NCBI GenBank assembly: GCA_030248295.1
Contig: JASANH010000095.1
Span: 30,787 to 94,786 of the forward strand
Source of the DNA: Mesodorylaimus sp. YZB2_4
Lineage: Eukaryota; Nematoda; Enoplea; Dorylaimida; Dorylaimidae
Reading direction: 5' to 3'
DNA length: 64,000 nt
The translations under genes and the position numbers were made by a program. Below the pieces are notes generated by a model. That model made no database searches and was not told where the DNA came from. It saw only the letters and a list, made by a program, of their open reading frames with translations. Numbering within the stretch: position 1 is the stretch's first letter; the number at the start of each line of letters is the position of its first letter. Positions 35,180-46,909 of this stretch are shown here, piece after piece.

Positions 35180-35944
35180 CTACGTTATATAGTAGGTATG
35201 TGACACCGAAGCAACATATTTCTTTTTCAACCAAACTTCCTCACCTGCCTTATCTTTGAAACTGCGCACGATGGAATTTACAGTCGATTCTTAAATCCGA
35301 TTCGACCAAAACACCAAAAGATAAATTGGCGATAGGCAGCGTGACGCAGCAAGCGATTAGAGGGTTGATCAATTTCTTGTCCATGATAAAGGGCGATTTG
35401 TAGTGCTTCCACTCGGACAACCTGTGAAAAAATGCTACGAGTGAGTGGATTCAAAATAAATTCAGGAAAAATGAGACAGCCGTCTAACATTGACACCTAC
35501 TTACCTCGTGCTCCAAGCACAATAGCTTGAAAGCTCTAGCCTCGGTTACGCAGCCGCTTTCGACGTGCTCAAGCAACTTCCATGCGTTTTCAGATTGGTA
35601 GTCTGCAGACTCGAGACAGCAATAGCATTCCCCCACGGTTTTTTGAAGCTGACAACGACCACTGCACTTGCACCAGGACGGAACCCCATCGACAACACTT
35701 TCGGCCTTGTTGCGAATTGGGTCCACCCTCAGACCAAGAGTCTTGTTAAAACTGAAGTCAAAAGGAAGCACTGCAACTAATTTTCACATTGCGTTATGTA
35801 CTGTACCTACCAGCTATCGCCGATATCTTCTCCAGTTGGTAAAATTCTTCCAACGCTATTCAAAACTCGGAGAACCATTTCTTGCAAGAGTTCGTCAGTT
35901 GGATATTCTAAGCTCACAGAAATCAGGTCATCATCAGATTCCAT
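35180..35944 (-). pseudogene. P2RX7_C-domain protein carried by the transposon
   Basis: Three exons join in phase: 35,944-35,811 (MESDDDLISVSLEYPTDEL...), 35,751-35,505 and 35,421 to about 35,285, with GT-AG introns of 59 and 83 nt and a textbook GTAAGT donor. Exon 2 carries PSWCKCSGRCQ and GECYCCLES, then GCVTEARAFKLLCLEHE. Exon 3 carries RHAAYRQFIFWCFGRIG. These cysteine, histidine and aromatic positions match the zinc-binding intracellular C-terminal (ballast) domain of P2X7 receptors, also found alone in many invertebrate proteins. A one-base shift after FKNR separates NSIVRSFKDKAG and the end at 35,180. No P2X channel part is present. Its role in transposition is unknown. Confidence 0.72.
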
Positions 35945-36629
35945 GTTTATTCTTCTTCGCCACTATTTCTTACATGCGACTCAAAATAAATGCTTTCCGT
36001 TCATCAAAAACGTGGATTTCCTTCCATGTTTTCCGAGCAGCCATGGTGGCACTTACGCGCACACATGTCCATTCCAGCACGAATCTGAGGGTGGAGAGGC
36101 CATTTGGCGCGAATTCGAATTTCACAGCATTCTCATGTTCCAGAGCGCGAGGGAGGGGCCGGGTGCAAGAGTTAGGGCGGCTAAATGATTTGTCAGGGGG
36201 TATGGTTAACCCTTGAAGCATAAAAAATTTGACTTCAGTGGCCCTTTAAGTTAAACCTAAAAAACTTACAATAAGAAAACGAAATTCGGAACGAACGACT
36301 AGTCGTGCATAGAGCTACTAGCTGATCTCAGCATCCATGAAGAACACTGCGATTCTAGCGAGTGGTAGAACACAACTCGGCTAATTTCCTCGAAATATCG
36401 GCGAAATAGACTCGTTTTCCAAACTTATGGCAGGTAACTGGAGATTAGGGTCGGACAATAATAATCGGGTCTTGACTCAATTTACGATACCGATTGGTCA
36501 AACAAAATCCGTGAAGCTGGTGAGAGCAATTTCAGTTAGTCAGGCCACGCGTGCGATAACACGCAGCCTTAGTCAGCGTGTGAGGCAATGTGCAGTGAGA
36601 GCAAGGGGGATGATCTTCCTTCAGGCAAG

Positions 36630-36960
36630 AAGGGGCTGCACTTTACACTCGACCAAGTTTGAGTGAGCTGCTAGTTTTTCTCTTCTCGTGGCCCTGATAG
36701 CTCAGTGGTACGACATCAGGATCGCAAGCGGAAGTTTGCGGGATCGAATCCTGGTGGGCGTGGCACATTTGCACTGAGCAGCGTCACTAAAGCTGAGCCC
36801 TCCGGGGTGGCTGGTTTAGGGTTCCAGCCTCAAAGCGATCCCTAAAGCTTCGTGGGTAATCTTACCACGTGTAAGTCTTTTGTTAGTTTTTGACCATTAT
36901 GGATCAAAAATATTAGGAGACCGTGGGCATACTACTAGTTGGCCCAAACTACTTTTTGAC
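36630..36960 (+). mobile_element. tRNA-derived SINE, copy 1
   Basis: After a 5' leader shared with 39,330-39,380 (TTTACACTC...AGTGAGCTGCT), the head reads CCCTGATAGCTCAGTGGTAC (A box) and GGGATCGAATCCTGG (B box). A body with TTTGCACTGAGCAGCGTCAC and GGTGGCTGGTTTAGGGTT follows. The tail is AT-rich. The copy at 40,480-40,740 is about 90 percent similar by eye. Confidence 0.8.
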
Positions 36961-36965
36961 GCGCC

Positions 36966-37535
36966 ATGAATGAATTTTTTTTTCTTATTTTCCTGCTGAT
37001 AATGTCTAATCAATTAAAATTCGGTCTCGCAAAGATCAATAGCGTCTTGGAAAAATTCAACGATCTCCGAGAAGAAATGGAATCCGCAAAGTCCGATTTT
37101 TTCGGCCCTGTGATCCGTCTATTGGACAATGATATTTCGATTCCAGGCTATGACGTACATCGATCTGATTGAAAAAAGGGCGGTGGTGGCGCTGCTTTGT
37201 ATTGTAAGCAATCACTGCCTTGTATTCGCTTCAAGAATCATACTGAATTTTGAATTGTCCACAATACTCTAGAAACGCTTGCGGTTCAAATTGGCAACGA
37301 TCGTCATTATGTTATTGTCATCGTTGTTTACATTCCAAAAACGTCCGCTACCGCCATTGACTCTCTCAACGATTACATCAGCCGAGCCTCTAGCCGTAAT
37401 TTTCATCGATTATTGGTGATTGGCGATTTGAATGTTGATTTACTGACCGAATCTATCGCTCGACGCCGCTTATGTCAACTGTTGTCTGCTATTGGCGGGA
37501 CGACATTTCGTGATGACACAGATTGACTTTGAATT
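36966..37535 (+). pseudogene. LINE endonuclease (EEP) fragment
   Basis: The frame KFGLAKINSVLEKFNDLREE, then ISIPGYDVHRSD, GGGGAALYC, TLETLAVQI, VIVIVVYIPK and LLVIGDLNVDLL follows the order of the apurinic-like endonuclease that begins ORF2 of many non-LTR retrotransposons. GDLNVD corresponds to the catalytic GDFN motif. Two in-frame TGAs (37,170 and about 37,249) and loss of sequence after about 37,535 show a dead 5' fragment. No reverse transcriptase follows. Confidence 0.75.
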
Positions 37536-39329
37536 TTCTACTGCTGGAACGTAATGACCTTGTAACACTGTGCCGATGACCAGCTGACTCACTGATTGAT
37601 TATGGTGCAATCTGGCTCACAAAAATTTCCTGCTGTTATGATTTACTCTGTTTCACAGAAAATAGCATTGCTAAACTGGCTAAATACACATTCCTCAATT
37701 TTAATCACAAACAACACATGATGTAAAAATACGTTTAGGAATATGCAAATTCCGACTTTTAACAGGAAAACCAAACTGCTGCTGACGTCACTGACGATGA
37801 GTTACCGTTTTCATTCTGGAAGGTGACACAAGAAAATACTTCGACTGACATTGCATGAGAAGCGGAGATACAATGTCTTACCTGTAAGGGACTAAAACTT
37901 CGCGGAACCCGCTTGTGTCCATGCGGTCGAGTGGCCTGTCAAACTCTAGATAGATCCTAAAAAAAGCACGATTTGATGACGATGAGTGTCAGAGCGGAAA
38001 ATCATTCTGCACGAGAAGTCACGGGTTTGAATGAAGCCCGTCTTTCAGAGTGTTCAGACGCATATTATAGACTGCTACAGATCCCAGTTTAACTTTATGC
38101 CCAATGAAACCATCAGTATTTCACGAAAAAGAATTCCCTTACTTTTTAATCTGTCGTAATGATAAAAATGACGGCAGCAAGTGGCAGCGAGACATTCAGG
38201 AAAGTTTTCTGGGCGAACTCTTAGAAAATAAAATAAAAATAAGTCATAGAGATATCACTTTCAATCGCCTTGTCAAAGCGCACGCCGGCCAGAAAATTAG
38301 GCCTTAATAAAGGTGAAAATAAAATACTTGGCAAACGCTGACTAAATTTTCTATTCGATATTCGAATTCTACGATAAAAACTGTGCAAGAAATTCTCATC
38401 TTAAAAGTAGTTCAGAGGAGAATACCAACGGGTCGAGTTGCAATAAAAACGAAACTTATTGCCATTTCGCCCGCAAACGGGCCGACCGCGCGCGGGTGAA
38501 ATTGGTGACGTTTATACTTTTTTCGGCTACCGACGGGCTGGTTTGTAGCGTTTATACTGCCAGAGGGCGCGGGTCGACGGGTCAAGCCCGGCCTACGGTA
38601 AGCTCGAAACTTAATTTTACCCGTGTGCGGCCCCCGCCCGGCCCTCACCCGCAATGAAGTATAAATTCGCCTTGAACCAACCTTCTCCGACCACATCGAA
38701 AACATCGACTGCCATCCTGCCACGTTGCAAAACTGGTTCTGGGAAAGGATTCAGGACGACTCAGGGATTTAATCTGAGGAGTTGCGCTCGTTCTAGAAGT
38801 TGTCTTACGCGAATACACACAAGGTATATGGTCGTCCCAAATGAGTTGACTTGTCCTGGCTTTTATGCAACGGGGCCCGGTTATAATAATGGCTAATAAA
38901 TTGCGCGAGACTCCGACTCCGTTTCCAGTAAATTATTATTCCAGATAAAATCCGTACTGGTGAAAAATCTCCTGAAAGTACAAAACATGGGCATGCATAG
39001 CATCCTAGTTTCAGTGAACACTGAATTGGTATCGATTTCTTGCTATAATATTTAATATTTTCGGATATCTGTTTCAGAGTGCGATTACAATCATAAGAGC
39101 AGGAAAAATTATTGCGCACTGTTAATACTCTTTCTATTTTCTTTCACACGCTTTTTGGAAATTCAGTTTTCCCCCCGGTTAGTGATGAAACATTTTAAAA
39201 ATTTTTTAAACTCTCGCGCTTCCCATGTATTTTGGTTGAGACTTTGCCAGCCTGTGCGTTGAATATAGGCGTTTCTGAATATGCGCGTTAAGCAGTAAGC
39301 GGTAAGAGCATGGGACACGATATCCTTCC
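37536..39329. other. No gene seen
   Basis: Unassigned sequence; short open frames only (largest about 100 codons near 38.5 and 38.9 kb, Arg/Pro-rich, no domain). A GC-rich patch lies at 38,460-38,650. Confidence 0.5.
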
Positions 39330-39403
39330 CTTTTACACTCAGCCAAGTTCAAGTGAGCTGCTCTTTCTGTTATTCCATGGCCCTGATAGCTCAGTGGCAT
39401 TCG
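39330..39403 (+). mobile_element. SINE, 5' fragment (copy 2)
   Basis: Shares TTTTACACTCAGCCAAGTTC and GGCCCTGATAGCTCAGTGGC with copy 1, then stops at the A box. Confidence 0.7.
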
Positions 39404-39874
39404 GGGATTTAGGGAGCGTTAAGTGCCCCGCCACGCTAAAGGTGAAATTAAAAAAAAAAATTTTCTCGCAGAAACAATTTTGCACGATCCTATGAATAAA
39501 TTTGCGGGAAATAACCTGCTTCATGTCAAGAAATCACTTTCTTGCCTCGCCTTGCCAAAAACTGCAGCCACCTTCCTGCGAAAAAGCTGAAGGCTTTTGA
39601 GTGGATTCTGACCTCTCAAAATTCGCGCTTAATCTGTCTGATCGTGCCGAAGCAATGAGTGTCATCTACGTACAGTATGCCAGCATACAGTACTAACGAT
39701 ATACTAGAAAAAACCTTCAATGTTGTCAACTAGGTCCCCACTCTGATCACTTCTCTGACTTGGAAGGGAACCATTGGCCACAATGCCACCCGCTGTGCTC
39801 GCCACTGGGTTTATATAAGCCCCGCCAGAGGCAAAAAATTTCAATCTTGCACTGCGAAAACACAAAACTGTATG

Positions 39875-40240
39875 AGTGTGTAACGTAGTTGGTTCGGGGT
39901 TGGGTTATGTCCTAACAACGCTGCACTCAATGCTGCTTACCCAGATTTCGATACTGCTGGTATCGCTGATTTACTCGCTTGGCCCGGCCGATTCTTGCAA
40001 TCGAATTGCACGTCTTTATTTAATACACAGTACGTTTTGACCAAATGGCGAAAGAATACGTTCTTTGATCGCAGCCAGCAGGAGGCAGTCCTTTTATACC
40101 TGCTGGCAGCGACCGGTTCTGTCCAAAACAAATTACATTTCCAAACATAATCACGACCTAGGTCACCAGATTTGCACCGCAATACATATGGTCTAAGCTA
40201 GGTGCAACAGGGTGAAACAGGGAACCAATATAAGTTAGTT
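39875..40240 (+). mobile_element. LTR-like sequence
   Basis: Starts TGTGTAACGTAGTTGG and includes CTCAATGCTGCTTACCC and TTTTATACCTGC (TATA-like). The first 60 bases resemble the start of the insert at 33,413. It may be a solo LTR; its 3' boundary and target duplication were not found. Confidence 0.3.
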
Positions 40241-40479
40241 GCACAACAATTAACAGGCCTAGGTGAGATCTAGTTCCATTATCATCATCATCACCTGGTG
40301 ACCTTGGTTCGAAAGTCAATAGAACGTGAACTGGAATTGGCGCGGGAATTCAAACTGACTATATTGCAAGTGGACATGCAACCAAACGCATGGCCAGGAT
40401 TGCACGAAGTTCGTGAAGGTACCTTTACCTTATTTTTCACGGTCATAAGAGGGCCCGTACCCCCATGCCCCCCTGTGTA

Positions 40480-40740
40480 CGCGCCTGCAGTGGTACGAGA
40501 TCGGGGCCGCGAGCGGAAGTTTCCGGGATCGAATCCTGGTGGGCATGGTTCATTTGCACTGAGCAGCGTCACTGAAGCTGAACCCTCCAGGGTGGCTGGT
40601 TTAGGGTTCTAGCCTAATAGCAATCCCTTCCAGCTACGACAGGGCAAGCTGGTTAAATCTACTTGTAAAGCTTTGTGGGTTATCTTACGACGTGTAAATC
40701 TTTCGTTTATTTTCGATCACTATGACTTGAAAATATAAAA
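40480..40740 (+). mobile_element. tRNA-derived SINE, copy 3
   Basis: Begins inside the A box (CAGTGGTACGAGATCGGGGC), contains GGGATCGAATCCTGGTGGGC (B box), the shared TTTGCACTGAGCAGCGTCAC body, and an A-rich end at about 40,740. It is 25 bases longer in the middle than copy 1. Confidence 0.8.
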
Positions 40741-41707
40741 AACCGCATGGTCCAATCATTCGTGGAAAATTGAAGGGTTTATTCACTGGAGAATCCTACT
40801 GCAGGAAATAACTAAATCCTGTTGACTGTGCTCCCTTCACATTCGGTCATAAATGCTGTCGCTACAGCAAAATTAAGATCGTTTTAAAACCGCTGATCGC
40901 TGTCGCCGCTAGTTTGATATGTACAGAATCAAGGAGACGAAGTACCTGAGGCTGGCCCCAGACTGATAGCACCATCACAATCAATCATGAAAAACTAAGG
41001 GATTCAGGTTTACCTTGGTTCAATCAGCACTCGCGACGGAAGTGTTGCAAGTGACGTTCGAGCAAGTAAACAAGCAACTTGGATGAAGTGGCGCCAGGTG
41101 ACAGGTGTGACTGGTGGATGCCGGAGAAGTTCAAGAAAAATATCTACAAAAGGTTGGTGCCCCCCCCCCCCGTATCCTCGTATGGGTCTATTGCTTGCCT
41201 TCTTCATCCACCCATGAGCAGGCCCTCAACGCTATGTAGGCTCGACTGGAAATCGATACCCAGTATGGATTCAGCAGCTAGGAGTGTCCAGTTGCATTCA
41301 GTATTCCAGTGCATCTATGCTGTTCCAGTTGGATTCCAGCAGCTCACACTAGCAGTCCTCTTAGAATTCAAGTGGATTAACCAAAGTACAATAGGGTAAT
41401 ACCTTGTGAATTACAGCAGGATTTTAACTTGACTCCATCTGTATTTACGAGAGTCTGTTGTCTTCCCGTTCAGAGCGTTTGTTTTTAATCCTAAAACGAA
41501 TAAGCTGATAACATTGAGATTGATAACATCAAGATTGATTACATTAAGATTAGGCAGTTGGTAATACAATCCAAAAAAACATCGTATACCCTCTTGTTAT
41601 ACAATCACAATAATAGCCAATTTTCTGAAGGTGGAACTTCCAGCATATTCGTGGTCATTGATCGATTGCATTTTTCACTAACAAATACATTTTACCACAA
41701 ACTTTAT
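40741..41707. other. No gene seen
   Basis: Contains a C11 run at 41,161 and no supported exon. Three GATTGA/ACATT.AGATT short repeats lie at 41,505-41,550. Confidence 0.5.
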
Positions 41708-41760
41708 GCTAGGATCGCAAAGCTACCTACGACATGCGTAGGTAGCTTTGTGATCCTGGC
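41708..41760. repeat. 24-bp stem hairpin with 5-nt loop
   Basis: GCTAGGATCGCAAAGCTACC at the left pairs with GGTAGCTTTGTGATCCTGGC at the right through a TACG/CGTA top. As RNA every stem position pairs, with two G-U wobbles. The loop is ACATG. It may be a snap-back repeat or an RNA hairpin. Confidence 0.8.
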
Positions 41761-44542
41761 TTTTATCGTTTAGTTAGGGCAAGTTGTACCGAGGCGTTCT
41801 TGGCCAGTATGCATGTATGATTGAAAGAAACGTAGGTATAGGGATGTACTCTCAGACCCATGCTTTTATCGTAAATCCATGATAATAAGGAGCCAAACGT
41901 TCGTCCATCCGTCCGTCCGTCTATCCATGACTTCTTTTTAACACAGGAAAAACAGTTTTCGTCGATTTTTGCAAGTTTTTCAGTCATGGCCACCCTCGAA
42001 CACAACACGAAAGTTATGTGGAATTTCAGGCTCTCAAACAATGCATTAATTTTTTCCTCGATTTTTTATCCGATTATTGAATAATCGACAATTTGTTTAA
42101 AAAATTGTTTTTTCAATTTTCTTGAAATTTTCAGCGAGGACCCCCCCTTCATCCCGTCGACCACGATACGGAAGTGGTAGAGAATTTCGAGCTCTAAAAA
42201 ACTGGTATAAATCTCATATTCGATTTTTGATCGGTTCGCTACATAATCGATAGAATAGAGGTCACTGCTAGGGGGCATGGTCGGTTAGGTGGGGTCTCTC
42301 GAAATGCCGTTGCTCTTTTCCTGCAGCGTGTAGTCATTGCGCGTTTTGTGTTTCAACCTAACTTTAAGGGTGAAGGGCGTCTTACTGTCTAGATAGGTGC
42401 GTATTTGCGGGTTCTCTGCACTTTACGTCACCTGAACCCCAACGAGGCGGCTGTTGATCCCTGTTTGTAACTGATGGTCGATTTAAATATTGATTCCATA
42501 TCCAATATTTTCTTTTGATAAATGTTGATATTTTCCCTCACGCCAATTCTTGAAGATTAAACCTTCACTTTGCGTTAGTTCACCGTCTGACATTTTCACT
42601 TTATTCAAGACCCTACAGTACGAACTGCAGTAATCGTAAGAGGAGCTATGACTCTGCGTATACTAACGTCACTGTGCACTTGTGGGTCAGGCAGGGCAGT
42701 CGGTGGCCTAGTACATTCTGCTTAGCGGGATGGCGCCTCTAGTTCAACATTTATTCAACATCTGCTTCTTTGATATGTACGATGTTCGATAAGCAGATAA
42801 CCCCAAAGAAATTGGGAGGGCAATCGATACAGCCAATCGATCGATGGCAAATCACTTATCGTTTGAGGTCGATGTGTTTGGGCAATCTCTCGCTAAGTGG
42901 CCAAGTTTGCTGCATGCATAGCATTTCTCTAGAAAGAGCATATAACTCTTAGATCAAGCCAAAATGCTAAAGAAGAGCATACTTTGTTTTCCGCTCTGGG
43001 CCCCGCGGAATCGTCCTCGTTTACTGCTTGTCGAGCCTCGGCGATCAGACCCACTGAACATCGCTTTCGCAAATAACAAATGAGCTTCAGCGAACGTTTC
43101 CGCTACAAAAGTGACACGTACTCTACATATTCTTACAGTGAAGGTTAAAATATGACATCATGGGAGGCAACTTGTCTACGAAATTTATTTTCCTGTGTAT
43201 TTGCTATTCTGCGCAAAGCAGACGGTGCCATATAGGCCATATCGGGTGGACACAGGACTGATGGCGCTGCTAGTACTGCAGGTAAGCTTGTATACTAGCT
43301 GTGCGCACTCACCTATTTGAGCATTGAAACCATGATGTTTTTCGCGTCGCAATTTCGGAATTCGCTTTAGTGGAGTTTTCAGTCCGGGTCATTCTGTCTT
43401 TGATTTGCTCGAGTCTGTGTCGTGGGAGCCTTGCGCCAGAGGTTGAACAGCAATTTTTGTAGTCGTGGAGGTGTTATTGGTTTCATCCATTGGCGAAGTT
43501 CTATTTATTGTGGCGTTGAGAATACTGTAATGTTATGGCTGAGTGTGATCGTAAGTTGATTGTAATCAATTATGAACGAGTTTAAGAAATTGAAGCAAAA
43601 AGGGACTGCTCCGGAAAACTCAGACAACATGCGTACAAAAGTACCACACACAAGTATAGGAAAATTGTGAGGCGCCAGTCTGTCGGCAAGCACAGGGCTG
43701 AATCGTCGGAGAAGCATGACATAGAAAAAGACGCTTCAAGCAGGAACTTAACAGTCCCATCCGCACTGAGGAAAACCTTTAACTGCTTGAAGTGATGTAA
43801 TAGGTGGAAAGTTAATAACGGCAAAGATGTCCCCACGCAATTGTCCCTAGTATTTGTCACACGGCAACTTTGTGCGCTGACAGTCATCAGAGAATACAAG
43901 AGCTACTCATGCGAGGGCTAAACTTTCTGAGAACCAAGCTTGCTAGACACGTACTCAAATAGTCATGTAAGAGGCACGTCAACAAAAAACAAAACGATCT
44001 ACCAGATTTCGAAATAAAGTCAATCAAAGGCAATTCAAACACCAACCATCAAGAACAACATTATCAAGGTCAAACGTTTTAAACCGGGCAACATATGTAA
44101 GACTTGTCTGCCAATGCCGACCCGACATATGAGTATCCGGTAATAGGAACTGATCAGTTTATCGACCTATAACATCAGTATTAACAAAATACGTTGGCAA
44201 GGCCAATAGTACTCACCGATTTTGAGCTTCTAAACCTCACAACCAAATAAAAAAACGCAAATTACGAAATAACATTTACCACGTACAGTACTATGAAGTA
44301 GCCGTAGTACGGTACTATCTTTATCATCCTAGTGTACTGCGACATACATACTAGTAAATCCACAAGTCACAGTACTGACGCAGGCGAGCTCACAGTATCC
44401 TCACTGCGACCGGCTCTTTTGGTGGTGAAGCTGCCTCCAGCCTAAGGAAACTGATGGTGCTTAAGTCTTTTAGAAGTCCTTCTCCGACAGCCAAAGTAAC
44501 AACAGAATCGTTGCAATGCCACCAGGTGGCACCTCGTCTGAC
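41761..44542. other. No gene seen
   Basis: A GTCC repeat at 41,908-41,925 is the only simple repeat noted. The open frames are short and overlap on both strands without domains. Confidence 0.5.
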
Positions 44543-46266
44543 TTAAGCTATGTAGTGTCCAGATGCCATGCCTAAGCCGATATGTTCAATTGCTGCCACA
44601 ACCCGAAATGTGGAGTGCCACAAAATAACGAGATCAGGGTTGAAGTCTCTCACACTAGCTGCGTCTGGTATCCCGCGAGAATGACGAAATATCCATACCA
44701 GGAACTGACCTGGGGCGGACACAATGTCACACCTCTTTCTCACTTTGCCCGCCCGCAAACACATTCTGCAAGGTCGCTCTCCATCATGTCTGTATCCCAG
44801 TATCATTTCTTCAATGGTCCGACTAGCCCACGGCAGCACAAGCAAGTACGATGTCTCCTCAATGCTATTGCTGCTCCACGTGTGTCCACACCCTGTGTAG
44901 TCGCACACGAACGTCTCCCGTGTAAGCACACGGAACAGGTCCAGTATTTTTGCTTTTTGAATCACTGCCTGTATGAACTCTCGAGCGCACTGCTCACCAT
45001 CCTTGTCAGCAAAGTTGAACTTGCCTTTAGCGGATAGCGCCAGTCGTAAACGTTGCGTTGATAAGACAGCTGGTTTCTGCTGCATCTCTTGTTGTTCATA
45101 CTCATCGCAAAATGACACCAGCTCATGCTGAAACGGTTTCATTTGTGCCTGGACCAGATTATAGCACGCATTCCGGAAGCTATGCAGTGACATCAGTGCC
45201 TGGATTCCAGCATTGGGATAGCACACCACCCCAGACGAATTGCATAAGCCAGGTGGTTTCACTGATAACACCCTGTTCACTCTCCCCATATTTGACACAC
45301 GGCGAGCACAACCAGGTTGCACGCCTTCAGTCTTTTGTTATATAACACGTGGCACTATCGCAATCAAGTCCGCTGCATGGCCAGAGCTGATCGTGCTCAT
45401 GTTTTTCATCTTTCGGCGCTTCCTTCCTGTTTCGCCAAAATCAACCACACGGCCTGCCATTTCAGGCTCTATTGGCTTCCTTTTTTTAGCTGGACAAATC
45501 GTTTCATTGACAGCAGCCTTTCGTTTGTAGGCACAACGTGTCTTACACTTGGCTTCTGGCTTCTTTTTCTCGCTTTTTCTCACCTGCATTTGTCCTTCAT
45601 CATCGACAGCTACTGGTTGCACATCCTGTTTTAGAGCGCTGCACCAAGCACGGTCACGTACTTTCTTCAGCTTCTTGCTTGACACGACTAGCTGCGGAAG
45701 GTGCGACTCATTTTCCTGACGCAATCGATTTATTTCCTTCACGCACTTGGCATAAGCACGAGCCATACTCGGATAAAAGTTCATCAAGTGGAGACCTGCT
45801 AGAGTCCTCACGCGAGACAAAGCAACGTACTCGTCTGCACTCGTACACGCCTGCACCAGCGTCCTTGCTAACGACGGTATTGCCAACATCAATCATAGCT
45901 TGGAACACACTCTCGCCTTGTGCCTTGTGAATGGTCATGGCATAGGACAAGATGAGTGGGAACTGCTTTCGGTCAACATACTGTACATCTGCTTCGTCAG
46001 TTCGAACTTGACGGTCGCCCTATGAATTATGACCACGTTGGACACCTTGTCGAACTTGACAAGCACCTTGTCCACGACTTTCCCACAAGGAGAATACTCA
46101 AAACCAGCCACACAGCCGACAGCTCCGTTCACCAAGCCGCTCGCAATGTCAAAATTTCTCCTCAGCATGACTCGTGCGCCAATAGAAAGGCGAAGACTCT
46201 CCTCAATGCCAGCAGTTTCTCTGCTGCCCTCCTTGGCTGCCATTTTTCTAAGCTGCTCCTTCGCTT
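44543..46266 (-). pseudogene. Second Helitron relic: PIF1 helicase C-terminus plus USP domain
   Basis: From 46,266 leftward: RLSIGARVMLRRNFDIASGL and VNGAVGCVAGF (typical Helitron PIF1), SYAMTIHKAQGES (motif V-like) in a second frame, then YVALSRVRTLAGLHL (motif VI) back in the first frame. There are thus two compensating shifts near 45,950 and 45,870. A basic linker (CVKEINRLRQENESHLPQ) matches the linker of the 18.9-kb Helitron. The USP domain follows: cysteine box SSGVVCYPNAGIQALMS, zinc-type CDYTGCGHTW and CRMCLRAGK pairs, QFLVWIFR, and the histidine box MASGHYIA, cut by a stop at 44,543. The Rep and Walker A/B parts are missing. The right end abuts the truncated retroelement LTR. Confidence 0.82.
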
Positions 46267-46652
46267 TCTCAGCCGTCCCAGCTCTTACCCACAGACAAAT
46301 CCGCAGACAAACCAAGTACCTGCCCTGGAGTCAACTCCTGGACTCTTCCAGTATGAACCAAAGGAAACGACGACCGCAGAGGCCCCTTGAGAGTATGCTA
46401 ATCGAAGTCCCTGGCGGGCGCCTGGCCTGCCCCACGATTCTGCCAATGGGGTGGACCACACGAAAAGGGTGGCTCCCCGCAAATTCAGAACAAAACAGAT
46501 GGAAACCGAATCGAGCGAAAACAAGCAAGGGAGAGCCCCAATCTCTCCCGGCGGCCTGCTCTTATACCGCCCTGGCTCCTCCTCACCGAGCCAACTGCCC
46601 AAGCCACACCCCCAGGAATCCCAGGAGCCCCCAAGCGGCAATGGTCACAACA
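46267..46652 (-). repeat. 3' LTR, truncated
   Basis: Nearly identical to the first half of the 5' LTR (57,302-57,683), with a 4-bp indel and a few substitutions. It starts TGTTGTGACCATTG on the minus strand. Homology ends abruptly at 46,267, where Helitron helicase sequence begins; the last 380 bp of the LTR are absent. Confidence 0.88.
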
Positions 46653-46672
46653 CGCTCCCCTCCTCCGGGAAA
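46653..46672 (-). promoter_or_regulatory. Polypurine tract
   Basis: Minus strand CCGGAGGAGGGGAGCG lies immediately before the 3' LTR start TGTTGTG, as expected for the plus-strand primer of LTR elements. Confidence 0.75.
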
Positions 46673-46909
46673 AGACCGTCCTCGGTCGTCCGTCATTCAA
46701 GGTTGGACAAAAAGTCAAAAGTACCCCAGGCGGCCCCGGATGTCTGCGGATTTCCTACACTCCTATCCTGAAACGTGCACGCAAAATATATTGTAAAAAC
46801 ATTAAAAAAACGCACTGGCACGAATACCGAAAACTGGCACAATGTAAGGCATAAACACGCGGATTAAGATAATTGGTTAGCCATTGATTAAGATATCACG
46901 ATCCCCTGG

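Larger units (their letters stand above)
32817..36245. mobile_element. Kolobok-like DNA transposon (3,429 bp)
   Basis: The left end is TTAA|AGGGCCACTGAAGTC and the right end GACTTCAGTGGCCCT|TTAA, so a TTAA target duplication flanks perfect termini. The terminal inverted repeats extend about 210 bp (32,817-33,028 and 36,036-36,245) with few mismatches. Inside are a THAP-like and transposase gene on the plus strand and a P2RX7_C gene on the minus strand, converging. TTAA targets and GG-bearing ends fit Kolobok. piggyBac also uses TTAA but has CCC-type ends and a different transposase. Confidence 0.85.

Noticed and set aside
32817-36245. piggyBac element
   Set aside because: The TTAA target is shared, but the termini (AGGGCC) and the transposase motifs fit Kolobok better.
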